From an uncultured Planctomycetia bacterium (GTDB lineage: Bacteria > Planctomycetota > UBA1135 > GCA-002686595), in contig CALFYL010000004.1 of NCBI GenBank assembly GCA_937952135.1, positions 1-64,000 of the forward strand: a stretch of DNA of 64,000 nucleotides. The letters are read 5' to 3'. Both the position numbers and the translations under genes were made by a program. The first letter of the stretch is position 1. Each line of letters starts with the position of its first letter. This document shows positions 17,656 through 26,022 of the stretch, in pieces. The notes under the pieces are model-generated. The model was not told the DNA's origin. It worked only from the letters and a program-made list of their open reading frames with translations, and ran no database searches.

Positions 17656-18704
17656 TGTTCTCGCTCCAGGGTTGGATCCGCGAGCGCGTTCCGGTCGGAC
17701 CCGAGCAGCTTCGCGAGCTGACGAACGAGCCCGTTCCCAACCACCTCAAGAAGTGGTGGTGGTGCCTGGGCGGCACTCCGGCGTACTTGTTCGTGGTGCA
17801 GATCGTCACGGGCATCTTGCTCGCGTTCTACTACAAGCCCGCGCCGCAGACCGCGTACGAATCGGTGCGCTACATCACCGAGGAAGCGAGCTTCGGCTGG
17901 TTCATCCGCGGGCTCCACAAGTGGGCGGCGACGATGATGGTGGCGGCGGTGGTGCTGCACCAGATGCGCGTGTACTTCACCGGCGCGTACCGCAAGCCGC
18001 GCGAGCTCAACTGGCTCGTGGGAATGTGCCTGCTGCTCCTCACGCTGGTCGTGGGCTTCACCGGCTACAGCCTCGTGTACGAGCAGCTCTCGTACTGGGG
18101 CGCGACGGTCGGCGCGAACATCACCGACAGCGTGCCCGTCGTCGGCGTGTACATGAAGGAGCTGCTGCTCGGCGGCGAGGTCTACAACGACAACACGCTG
18201 TCGCGCTTCTTCATCCTCCACGCGGCGGTGCTGCCCGTGACGATGGCGGCGCTGATCGCGCTGCACGTCACGCTGATCCGCCTGCAAGGTGTGACGGAGT
18301 TCCACTTCAAGGACGAGGACCCGAAGAAGGCGAAGTTCTTCAACTTCTTCCCCGAGCACTTGATGACCGAGCTCTCGATCGGGCTCGTGCTGATGATCCT
18401 CTTGAGCGTGCTGGCGACGGTTTTGCCCGCGGAAATGGGCCCGAAAGCCGATCCGCTCACCACGCCGGAAGTGATCAAGCCCGAGTGGTTCTTCTACGTC
18501 GCGTTTCGCTGGCTGAAGCTCTTCACCGGCACGCTCGCGGTGCTCTCGATGGGCCTGGTCGTGTTCCTGATGTACGCCTGGCCGTTCATCGACGCGCAGA
18601 TCCGCAAGTGGCGCCCGAAGAGCGAAGCCAGTGTCTGGATCGGCATCGCCGGCGCGCTCGCGATCATCGCTCTCACGGTGTGGGAAGCGTCCGTCGCTCA
18701 CTGA
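17655..18704 (+). CDS. Cytochrome b of a b6-type bc complex
   Basis: 349 residues, membrane-integral. Haem-ligand pairs H88/H102 and H189/H204 show the 13- and 14-residue spacings of cytochrome b6. The C-terminal part keeps the quinol-site text PEWFFYVAFRWLK and further membrane helices, so the b6 and subunit-IV-like parts are in one chain. With the Rieske protein it would form a quinol-oxidising complex. There is no cytochrome c1 or f gene; the next genes encode multihaem cytochromes that may be the electron acceptors. Start ATG 17655 overlaps the Rieske stop (TGATG). Confidence 0.93.
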   Translation: MFSLQGWIRERVPVGPEQLRELTNEPVPNHLKKWWWCLGGTPAYLFVVQIVTGILLAFYYKPAPQTAYESVRYITEEASFGWFIRGLHKWAATMMVAAVVLHQMRVYFTGAYRKPRELNWLVGMCLLLLTLVVGFTGYSLVYEQLSYWGATVGANITDSVPVVGVYMKELLLGGEVYNDNTLSRFFILHAAVLPVTMAALIALHVTLIRLQGVTEFHFKDEDPKKAKFFNFFPEHLMTELSIGLVLMILLSVLATVLPAEMGPKADPLTTPEVIKPEWFFYVAFRWLKLFTGTLAVLSMGLVVFLMYAWPFIDAQIRKWRPKSEASVWIGIAGALAIIALTVWEASVAH

Positions 18705-18785
18705 CGCCGACATCCACCATCCAAAGTCCTCCCAGCGAACTCGGCGCGCAACGGCCCCCGACTCCCACCCCAAAGACCTCCCTTC

Positions 18786-20414
18786 ATGAGCCTCGAATTC
18801 AAGCGTGGCGTGATCGCTTTCCTCAGCGCGCTCTTCCTCGTGTCGCTGATCTTCGTGCAGTGGCGCGAAGTGACGAGGCGCGAGGCGGAGAGCGGGCGCT
18901 CCAAGGCGCACATTTCCGTGCCGGCGTCGTCGAAAGCCTGCGTCGATTGCCACACGCAGTCCACGCCCGGCCTGGTCGCGCACTGGGAGGGCAGCAAGCA
19001 CGCCGAGCGCGGCGTCGGCTGCCTCGAGTGCCATCAGGCGCAGAAGGGTGAGATCGACGGCTTCGATCACTACGGCTTGCACATCGCGACCGTGGTCACG
19101 CCGAACGATTGCGCCCGGTGCCACGCCGACATCGCGGGCGAGTTCGGCGGCAGCCACCACGCGAAGGCCGCGAACATCCTCAACTCGCTCGACAACTTGC
19201 TCGCGGAAGTCGTCGAAGGCCACCGAGGTCCGATCGATCCGCACTCGCCGACGCCGGGGCGCGCCTTCACGCACGCGAACGGCATGGCGAGCGTGAACAC
19301 CGGTTGCCAGCAGTGCCACGGCTCGAAGGTGGGCCTGGTATCGAGCGACGGCGGCATCCTCACGGTCGACGACTTCAAGCCCGGCCCGGACGGCGTGCCC
19401 ACGAACCTCGACGCGGTCGCGAAGGTCGTGAAGGACCCGAACGGCAAGCCGAAGTTCCACTCGTCGACGTGGCCCAACACCGGCATCGGGCGCATCAACC
19501 TCGACGGCTCCCTGGGCTCGTGCTCGGCCTGCCACAGCCGCCACGACTTCTCGCCGCGTCGCGCACGTCAGCCGGAAAACTGCGGAAAGTGCCACCTCGG
19601 CCCCGATCACCCGCAAAAGGAAATCTACGAAGAGTCGAAGCACGGCGTCGCCTTCCGCGACCTGCACGCGGAGATGAACCTCGACGGCGACAGTTGGGTG
19701 CTCGGGAAGGACTACACCGCGGCGCCGACCTGCGCTTCGTGCCACATGTCGGGCAACATCCGCAACGGAGGCCGCATCACGCACGATCCGGGCGAGCGCA
19801 TCTCGTGGACCAACCGTCCGCCGGTGAGCCTCGCGATGGACACCGACCTCGAGCACCGCATCGTCACCGAGGCCGATCCCGAGAAGCGCCGTGCGCTCGT
19901 GGCCGACACGTGGGAAGCGAAGCGCACGCGCATGCAGGAAGTGTGCTCGGTGTGCCACTCCGCCGAGTACGTCAACAACTTCTACAAGCAGTACGACGAC
20001 TTCGTGGTGCTGTTCAACGAGAAGTTCGCCAAGCCCGGCCAGAAGATCATGAAGGCGCTGCTCGACAACGGCTTGCGCACCAAGGCGGAGTTCGACGAGG
20101 AAGTCGAGTGGACCTGGTACCTGCTGTGGCACCACGAAGGCCGGCGCGCGCGCCACGGCGCGTCGATGATGGCGCCGGACTACGCGCACTGGCACGGCAT
20201 GTTCGAGGTCGCCGAGCGCTTCTACATGGAGCTGCTGCCGCAAGTGCGCGAGATGTGCGCCCACGCGGCCGAGGACGGCAAGTCCGCGGAGGCGAACAAC
20301 GTGCTGGCGGTCGTCGACGAGATCCTCGCGCGCCCGGAACACCGGTGGTACGAGCGCGACGTGAACGAGCTGAAGGCGAAGCGCGCCGCAGAGCGAGAGG
20401 CGGAGAAGAAGTAG
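18786..20414 (+). CDS. Octahaem cytochrome c of the hydroxylamine oxidoreductase (HAO) family, membrane-anchored
   Basis: 542 residues. An N-terminal transmembrane segment (about 8-26) anchors it on the outer face of the membrane. Eight CxxCH motifs begin at residues 52, 79, 109, 174, 246, 266, 316 and 387. The layout and the C-terminal text MMAPDYAHWHGMFE point to the HAO superfamily. Such proteins either oxidise hydroxylamine/hydrazine or reduce nitrite or hydroxylamine. Tyr466 lies in the segment where HAO carries the Tyr that crosslinks to the P460 haem, but I cannot prove its equivalence without alignment. The position after a Rieske/cytochrome b pair and before NapA favours a reductive, quinol-fed role. 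It lies 81 bp after cytochrome b and 2 bp before napA. Confidence 0.88.
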   Translation: MSLEFKRGVIAFLSALFLVSLIFVQWREVTRREAESGRSKAHISVPASSKACVDCHTQSTPGLVAHWEGSKHAERGVGCLECHQAQKGEIDGFDHYGLHIATVVTPNDCARCHADIAGEFGGSHHAKAANILNSLDNLLAEVVEGHRGPIDPHSPTPGRAFTHANGMASVNTGCQQCHGSKVGLVSSDGGILTVDDFKPGPDGVPTNLDAVAKVVKDPNGKPKFHSSTWPNTGIGRINLDGSLGSCSACHSRHDFSPRRARQPENCGKCHLGPDHPQKEIYEESKHGVAFRDLHAEMNLDGDSWVLGKDYTAAPTCASCHMSGNIRNGGRITHDPGERISWTNRPPVSLAMDTDLEHRIVTEADPEKRRALVADTWEAKRTRMQEVCSVCHSAEYVNNFYKQYDDFVVLFNEKFAKPGQKIMKALLDNGLRTKAEFDEEVEWTWYLLWHHEGRRARHGASMMAPDYAHWHGMFEVAERFYMELLPQVREMCAHAAEDGKSAEANNVLAVVDEILARPEHRWYERDVNELKAKRAAEREAEKK

Positions 20415-20416
20415 CC

Positions 20417-22795
20417 ATGTCGGCCCTCGATCGCCGCTCCCTGTTTCGCATCCTCGGCGCCGGCGCCGGGTGTGTCGCGTTCTCCGAAGCCGATCGCGCC
20501 CGCGCCGCGGCGCTGGAAGCGGCGCCGAGCGCGCTCGCATCCGGACCCGGAAGCTCACGCGCGCTCCAGTGGGACAAGGCGCCCTGTCGCTTCTGCGGCA
20601 CGGGTTGCGGCGTCGAGGTCGCGACGGAGGGCGGCAAGGTCGTCGCGGTGCGCGGCGACGAGAAAAGCCCGGTGAACAAGGGGCTTTTGTGCGTCAAGGG
20701 CTACCACCTGCCCGCGATCCTCTACGGCGCGGACCGGCTGCTCTATCCGCAACTGCGCCAGAGCGACGGCTCGCTGAAGCGCATCTCGTGGGACGAAGCG
20801 CTCGAGTTGATCGCGAGCAAGTACCGCGAGGCGCTCGAGGCCAGAGGACCGGAATCGGTCGCGGTCTACGGCTCGGGGCAGTGGACCGTGTTCGACGGCT
20901 ACGCGGCGCTGAAGTGGGTCAAGGGCGGCCTGCGCTCGAACCACCTCGATCCGAACGCGCGGCTGTGCATGGCGAGCGCCGTGACGGGCTTCCTGTCGCA
21001 GTTCCAATCGGACGAGCCGATGGGCTGCTACGAGGACCTCGAGCTCGCCGACGACGTCGTGCTGTGGGGCGCGAACATGGCGGAGATGCACCCGGTGCTC
21101 TTCAGCCGCATCCTCGAGAGCAAGCGCGCGCGTCCGACGGTGCGCATCGTCGACATCGCGACGCGCCGCACTCCCAGCAGCGAGTACGCCGATCTGTACG
21201 TCGAATTCCGCCCCGGGAGCGACCTCGCGCTCGCCAACGGGATCCTGCACTTGCTCGTGAAGAACGGGAAGCTCGCGCAGTCCTTCATCGACCGGAACTG
21301 CGTCTACAAGCGCGGCATCGAGGACCTCGAGGCGATCGGTTACGGCTGCTACGGCGAGCAGGCCGAGCGCTACACCTTCGCGGACGAGCCGAAGGACTCG
21401 AATTTCGAGGAGTTCCAGCGCTTCCTCGAGGACTACACGCCGCAGAAGGTCAGCGAGATCAGCGGCGTTTCGGTCGCGCAGATCGAGCTGCTCGCGACGC
21501 TGTACGGCGACTCGAAGCGCAAGACGCTGTCCCTGTGGTGCATGGGCGTGAACCAGCACACGCGCGGCACCTGGATGAACAACCTGATCACGAACCTGCA
21601 CCTCGTGACGGGCAAGATCGCGCGGCCGGGCAACAACCCGTTCAGCCTCACCGGCCAGCCGTCGGCGTGCGGAACGGTGCGCGAAGTCGGCACGCTCTCG
21701 AACCGCCTGCCGGCCGACATGGTGGTGACGAACCCCGAGCACCGCGCGAAGGCCGAGAAGATCTGGAGGCTGCCCGAGGGCACGATCCCGTCGAAGCCCG
21801 GCCACCACGCCGTCGACATGTTCCGCGCGTTCCAGCGCGGCGAACTCGCGTGCCTGTGGATCCAGACCACGAACCCGTGGGTCTCGCTGCCGAACTTGCA
21901 CCGCTACCAGCGCAAGCCCGGCGACGGCAAGTTCCTCATCGTGAGCGACGTCTATCCGACGCCGACCACCGACCAGGCCGACTTGATCCTGCCGAGCGCG
22001 CTGTGGGTCGAGCGCGAAGGCGTGTTCGGGAATTCCGAACGCCGCACGCAGCAGTGGAACAAGCTCGTCGATCCGCCGGGCGAGGCGCGCGAGGACGCGT
22101 GGCAGATCGTCGAAGTCGCCAAACGCATGGGCATGGGCCATCTCTTCCCGTGGGAAGGCGACTGGCACGAGCCGATGTTCGAGGAGTACCGCTCGTTCAC
22201 GCTCGGCGTCGGCAAGGACCTCGGCAGCTACGAGCAACTGAAGTCGACGCGCGGGTTGCTGTGGCCGGTCGTCGACGGCAAGGAAACGCGCTACCGCTAC
22301 GCGGGCGGCCACGATCCCTACGTCGCCAAGGGCCGCGACGTGCACTTCTACAAAGCCAAGGGCTACGGCGAGCGCGCCGCGATCTGGCTGCGCCCCTACC
22401 ACCCGCCGGCCGAAGTCCCCGACGCCGAGTACCCGCTGTGGCTCTGCACCGGGCGCGTGCTCGAGCACTGGCACACCGGCTCGCTGACGCGGCGCGTGCG
22501 GCAGCTCCATCAAGCGATGCCGCGCTCCTACGTCGAGCTCAACCGCGCCGACGCGAGCGCGCTCGGCGTCAAGAGCGGCGACACGGTGCGGCTGAAGACG
22601 CGGCGCGGCGCCATGGAGCTCGAAGCGCGCGTCGACGGCCGCGGTCAGCCGCCGCGCGGCAGCGTGTTCGTGCCGTTCTTCGACGAGAGCAAGCTCATCA
22701 ACGAGCTCACGCTCGACGCCATGGACAGCATCTCCAAGGAGCCCGACTACAAAAAGTGCGCGGTGCGCGTCGAACGCGTGGAGCAAGGCGCGTGA
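20417..22795 (+). CDS. napA: Periplasmic nitrate reductase catalytic subunit (NapA-type molybdopterin oxidoreductase)
   Basis: 792 residues. A Tat-like signal (DRRSLFRILGAGAG) leads to export. The [4Fe-4S] Cys are C57, C60, C64 and C92 (CRFCGTGC ... GLLCVKGY). The probable Mo ligand is C184 in DPNARLCMASAV, and the text DEPMGCYEDLE that follows is typical of NapA. The bis-MGD and C-terminal MopB domains are complete (VKSGDTVRLKTRRG, FVPFFDE). It reduces nitrate to nitrite in the periplasm with electrons from a NapB-type cytochrome; that protein is encoded directly downstream, overlapping by GTGA. No napC, napD or napF is in the window; the Rieske/cytochrome b pair would replace NapC. Assimilatory relatives are less likely given the context. 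Confidence 0.92.
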   Translation: MSALDRRSLFRILGAGAGCVAFSEADRARAAALEAAPSALASGPGSSRALQWDKAPCRFCGTGCGVEVATEGGKVVAVRGDEKSPVNKGLLCVKGYHLPAILYGADRLLYPQLRQSDGSLKRISWDEALELIASKYREALEARGPESVAVYGSGQWTVFDGYAALKWVKGGLRSNHLDPNARLCMASAVTGFLSQFQSDEPMGCYEDLELADDVVLWGANMAEMHPVLFSRILESKRARPTVRIVDIATRRTPSSEYADLYVEFRPGSDLALANGILHLLVKNGKLAQSFIDRNCVYKRGIEDLEAIGYGCYGEQAERYTFADEPKDSNFEEFQRFLEDYTPQKVSEISGVSVAQIELLATLYGDSKRKTLSLWCMGVNQHTRGTWMNNLITNLHLVTGKIARPGNNPFSLTGQPSACGTVREVGTLSNRLPADMVVTNPEHRAKAEKIWRLPEGTIPSKPGHHAVDMFRAFQRGELACLWIQTTNPWVSLPNLHRYQRKPGDGKFLIVSDVYPTPTTDQADLILPSALWVEREGVFGNSERRTQQWNKLVDPPGEAREDAWQIVEVAKRMGMGHLFPWEGDWHEPMFEEYRSFTLGVGKDLGSYEQLKSTRGLLWPVVDGKETRYRYAGGHDPYVAKGRDVHFYKAKGYGERAAIWLRPYHPPAEVPDAEYPLWLCTGRVLEHWHTGSLTRRVRQLHQAMPRSYVELNRADASALGVKSGDTVRLKTRRGAMELEARVDGRGQPPRGSVFVPFFDESKLINELTLDAMDSISKEPDYKKCAVRVERVEQGA

Positions 22796-23358
22796 GAACT
22801 CGCGCGGCGCTCTCGCTAGCGGCGCTCGCACTCGTCGCCGCGTGCACCGGCGAGTCGAGTTCGAGCGACGGCGTCGCCGTCCCCGGCCGCGCGGGCGCCG
22901 TGAAGTCGAGCGCGAGCGTGCGCGCGGCGCGGCGCCTCTACGACGGCGCGCCGCCCACCATCCCGCATCCGCCGCTCGGCGCCGCCTGCACGCAGTGCCA
23001 CAACGCGCGGGGCATGCACGTCGAGGGCCTGGGCTTCTCGCCGCCCTCGCCGCACGAGGAAACGCGCGGAATGTCGGCCTTTTCGCGCTGCAACCAGTGC
23101 CACGTCCACGCGCTCGAGGGCGGCGAGTTCGTCGCGAACGGCTTCGCCGGCCTCGCGCAGGACTTGCGTCGTGGCGAGCGGCTCTACGACGGCGCTCCAC
23201 CGGTGATGCCGCACGGAACGCTGATGCGCGAGAACTGCTCTGCGTGCCACGACGGACCGGCCGCGCGAGAGGAAGTTCGTTGCACGCATCCCGCGCGCGC
23301 GCGCTGCGTGCAGTGCCACGTCAGCCAACTCGAGACGACGGTGTTTTCGCGACCCTGA
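22792..23358 (+). CDS. Tetrahaem lipoprotein made of two NapB-like modules
   Basis: 188 residues starting at GTG 22792 that overlaps the napA stop. The signal peptide ends in a lipobox (LVAAC, Cys18). The mature part holds two copies of a NapB-like pattern: RRLYDGAPPTIPH with CTQCH (66-70) and CNQCH (100-104), then GERLYDGAPPVMPH with CSACH (149-153) and CVQCH (172-176). Normal NapB has one such unit and two haems. The doubled protein would carry four haems and be tethered by lipid; it could bridge the Rieske protein and NapA without NapC. The duplication is read directly; the electron path is inference. Confidence 0.87.
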   Translation: MRTRAALSLAALALVAACTGESSSSDGVAVPGRAGAVKSSASVRAARRLYDGAPPTIPHPPLGAACTQCHNARGMHVEGLGFSPPSPHEETRGMSAFSRCNQCHVHALEGGEFVANGFAGLAQDLRRGERLYDGAPPVMPHGTLMRENCSACHDGPAAREEVRCTHPARARCVQCHVSQLETTVFSRP

Positions 23359-23432
23359 TCTCGTGCAGTCCCCACCGCGAGCGACGTGTGCGCGCGTTGC
23401 GCACCGCCGCCTCCGCCCCCCCGAAGGTGAAC

Positions 23433-24854
23433 ATGATCCTCTTGCGTCCCCGCGCGACCGCCCTCGCGAGCGTCTGCACGTCCCTTTCCCTTCTCGCGCC
23501 CTCCGCCGCCGCGCAAGACACTCCGGCGCCTCGCCCGGCGTACAAGTTCTTCCGCCACGACGAGGACTGGTCGAAGTTCGTCGCGCCGGCGAGCGGCGAC
23601 GCGTTCTCCGATCCGCTCAAGCACATCGCGCTCGGCTCCGAGGACAAGTTCTGGCTGTCCTTCGGCGGTCACGTCGATGCGCGCTTCGAAGCGTGGGACG
23701 GCTTCGGGTTCGGAGCGCCGGCCCCAGGCAACAGCGACACGTTCCTGCTCTCGCGCTACTTCCTTCACGCCGACGCGCGCCTCGGCGACCACGTGCGAGC
23801 CTTCGTCGAAGGCGTGAGCGCGCAGTCCACCGACCGCGACCTGCCCGGCGGGCGGCGCACAGCCGACATGGACACCCTCGACCTGCACCAGGGCTTCGTC
23901 GATCTCATGACGACCCTCGGGGGCGGTGAGAAGCTGCGTTTGCGCACCGGCCGCCAGACCTTCAACTTCGGCAACCAGCGCCTGGTGAGCGTGCTCGTGT
24001 GGGCAAACACGATGAACCGGTGGGAGGGCTTCACGGCGCAGTACGCGAGCGGGCCGTGGTCCGTCGATGCGCTGCTCACCTGGTATGTCCCCGTCGACAA
24101 GACGGAGGCGAACGAGCGCGACGACGACCGCGCGCTGTTCGGGGTGTACGCGACGCGCGCGCCGGCGAGCGGCGGCATCGGGCTCGATCTGTACTGGCTC
24201 GGCACGACGCGGCCCGATGTCGCGTTCAACGGAACGACCGGCGACGAGGACCGCCACACCACGGGCCTTCGCAGTTGGGGTCCGTTCGCCGAGCGCGGCG
24301 ACTGGGAAATCGAAACGGCCTATCAGTTCGGCGAGCTCGGCGCCGACGACATCGCGGCGTGGATGTTCACGGGGGTGCTCGGCTGGAAGTTCCCCGAAGC
24401 GCGTTGGAAGCCGCGGCTGTTCGCCGGGGTCGACCTCGCGAGCGGCGACAGCGACAGCGGCGGCAAGGCCGAAACTTTCCACCAGCTCTACCCGCTCGGG
24501 CACGCGCACCTCGGCTGGGCCGATCAACTCGGCCGCCAGAACGTCGCGTCGCTCAACGTCGGCGTGGGCTTGTCCGTGTCCGCGGCGACGACGGCCACGC
24601 TCACCGCGCACACCTTCCGCCTGATGGAGAAGGATGACGCGCTCTACGGCGTCACGGGCGCCGTGTCGCGCGCGGGCCCCTTCGCTTCCTCGCACGTCGG
24701 CGAAGAGCTCGACCTGCTCGTGAAGCACAAGTTCGACCGCCACCTCGACCTGTACGCGGGCTACAGCCACGTGTTCGCTGGCGACGCGATCTCGAGCAGC
24801 GGCACGGACGAGGACATCGACTTCGCCTACCTCGGCGCGTCGTTCATGTTCTGA
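23433..24854 (+). CDS. Outer-membrane porin of the alginate-export family
   Basis: 473 residues with a cleavable signal peptide ending near SAAAQD. The body is a succession of amphipathic beta strands with the family texts FGGHVDARFE, LRTGRQTFNFGNQRLV and a C-terminal phenylalanine (LGASFMF). It matches the alginate_exp family, which in many planctomycetes and proteobacteria sits next to respiratory gene sets and probably forms an outer-membrane channel. Here it is the last gene after napAB, 75 bp downstream, so it may supply nitrate or export nitrite; this is inferred from position only. ATG 23433 follows the SD-like AAGGTGA. Confidence 0.82.
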   Translation: MILLRPRATALASVCTSLSLLAPSAAAQDTPAPRPAYKFFRHDEDWSKFVAPASGDAFSDPLKHIALGSEDKFWLSFGGHVDARFEAWDGFGFGAPAPGNSDTFLLSRYFLHADARLGDHVRAFVEGVSAQSTDRDLPGGRRTADMDTLDLHQGFVDLMTTLGGGEKLRLRTGRQTFNFGNQRLVSVLVWANTMNRWEGFTAQYASGPWSVDALLTWYVPVDKTEANERDDDRALFGVYATRAPASGGIGLDLYWLGTTRPDVAFNGTTGDEDRHTTGLRSWGPFAERGDWEIETAYQFGELGADDIAAWMFTGVLGWKFPEARWKPRLFAGVDLASGDSDSGGKAETFHQLYPLGHAHLGWADQLGRQNVASLNVGVGLSVSAATTATLTAHTFRLMEKDDALYGVTGAVSRAGPFASSHVGEELDLLVKHKFDRHLDLYAGYSHVFAGDAISSSGTDEDIDFAYLGASFMF

Positions 24855-24874
24855 GCGCGCGGCTCCTGCTCGAT

Positions 24875-24902
24875 CTTCGGGGCGCAGCGCACGCGCCCGA
24901 AG
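24875..24902. terminator. Hairpin between convergent genes, possible bidirectional terminator
   Basis: CTTCGGGGCGC (24875-24885) pairs with GCGCCCGAAG (24893-24902) over 10 bp with one bulged G and a 7-nt loop. It lies 20 bases after the porin stop and before the end of the facing lipoprotein gene. No T-run follows on either strand, so its strength is uncertain. Confidence 0.4.
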
Positions 24903-24953
24903 CGCGGGACGGCGCCTGCACGCGCTCGGCGCCTGAGTGGGAACCGCGAGCGC

Positions 24954-25823
24954 TCACCGCGCGGAGAAGCGCCACGCGATCGACGGCGGCGGAAATGTCG
25001 CGCCGTGCGAGTTCTCGAAGAAGGTGACCCACACGTGCCCGACGTGCAGGCGCGAGCGATCGGGCACGAGGCGCAGCGTCCGCGGGCTTGGATAGCTCGC
25101 GGTCATGCCGTGCTCGGTCGCCCAGCTCGCGATCCACGCGTGCACGTCGTCCGCGGTCGCCGCGCCCGTGAAGGTCTTGACGACGGACCCGCCCCAGGGC
25201 TCGCCGCTCGGCCGTTCCGCGATCATCGCGATTTGCACCGCGATCGGGCTCGCGACGAATGGCTCCAGGCAGATTTCGAAGGACTCCAAAGTGCGCGGAC
25301 CCTCGGCGATTCGAGTTCCCGCTCCGAGGTGGAGCTTCAGTTCGCCCTCGGCCTCGGACCACCCGCCCGACTGGAAATGCTTCTCGACCTTCACCCTCGT
25401 GATCCTGTGCGGGTACGGGAGGCGGAGGTCCTCCGCTTCGAGTCGCCTCGCGCTCCAGGCGTAGTCCGGGTGCAGCGTCTCGGCCGTGTGCAGCCCGTCG
25501 GGCCCCAGCGGGATCTCGCACTTGATGGCGATGAGGTTGCACAACAGTCCGACAACCGCGTCGATGTGAGTCTGCGGCTGGAAATAGACGGAGACTTCGG
25601 TTTCGCGGCCTTCGCCGTCCGCAACCGTCAGCGTGACCCGGTGCGCCTGGTCCAACTGCTGGTCGGGGCACTCGACGGCGACCGTCAGCGACGGCGCCGC
25701 CTCGCGAACCGTCTCCTGGGTCGCCGCGCAAGCCGCGAGAACACTCGCGACGACGGCCAGACAGGCTCGTTGCGCGGGCCCTCGCGCCCGCGAGGGCCGC
25801 AGGTTCCTGCGCGCCGCTCTCAC
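24954..25823 (-). CDS. Lipoprotein of unknown function
   Basis: 289 residues from GTG 25823. A basic N-terminus and hydrophobic core end in the lipobox VLAAC, so the mature protein is a lipoprotein. I recognise no domain. The text shows beta-rich segments (VTLTVADGEGRETEVSVYF, VGHVWVTFFENSHG). The GTG overlaps the stop of the DUF4177 gene (GTGA), which suggests coupled translation. The start was chosen for this overlap and because the signal peptide follows at once. Confidence 0.65.
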   Translation of the reverse strand: MRAARRNLRPSRARGPAQRACLAVVASVLAACAATQETVREAAPSLTVAVECPDQQLDQAHRVTLTVADGEGRETEVSVYFQPQTHIDAVVGLLCNLIAIKCEIPLGPDGLHTAETLHPDYAWSARRLEAEDLRLPYPHRITRVKVEKHFQSGGWSEAEGELKLHLGAGTRIAEGPRTLESFEICLEPFVASPIAVQIAMIAERPSGEPWGGSVVKTFTGAATADDVHAWIASWATEHGMTASYPSPRTLRLVPDRSRLHVGHVWVTFFENSHGATFPPPSIAWRFSAR

Positions 25824-26017
25824 GCCGGCCGCTTGAAGACCGCGATCACGTCGCGCGTCGCGCCGTAACCCTGGTTCGTGTCGAAGGCGTTGACGAGCTC
25901 CCACCCGTCTCGCCCGGCCGTGTTGAGCAGCTCCTCGAACTTCGCGCGGTCGAGCTTGCCTCCGAGGAAGCCGTGCGCGGCCAGTTCCACCGTCTTGTAC
26001 TCCCAGCGTTGCTGCAT
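25820..26017 (-). CDS. DUF4177 small protein
   Basis: 65 residues. The opening WEYKTVEL and the central LNTAGRDGWELVNAF are the hallmark of DUF4177, a small alpha/beta protein of unknown role. It lies 5 bp after the M1 peptidase stop and overlaps the following lipoprotein gene, so the three form one minus-strand unit. Confidence 0.82.
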   Translation of the reverse strand: MQQRWEYKTVELAAHGFLGGKLDRAKFEELLNTAGRDGWELVNAFDTNQGYGATRDVIAVFKRPA

Positions 26018-26022
26018 GCGCC

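Noticed and set aside
17493..20558. 1021-codon open frame antisense to the Rieske, cytochrome b and octahaem genes
   Set aside because: It crosses several genes with strong domain evidence and has no coding pattern of its own; a G+C artefact. The same holds for long frames at 5876-9463, 20555-23200 and 45047-47239.
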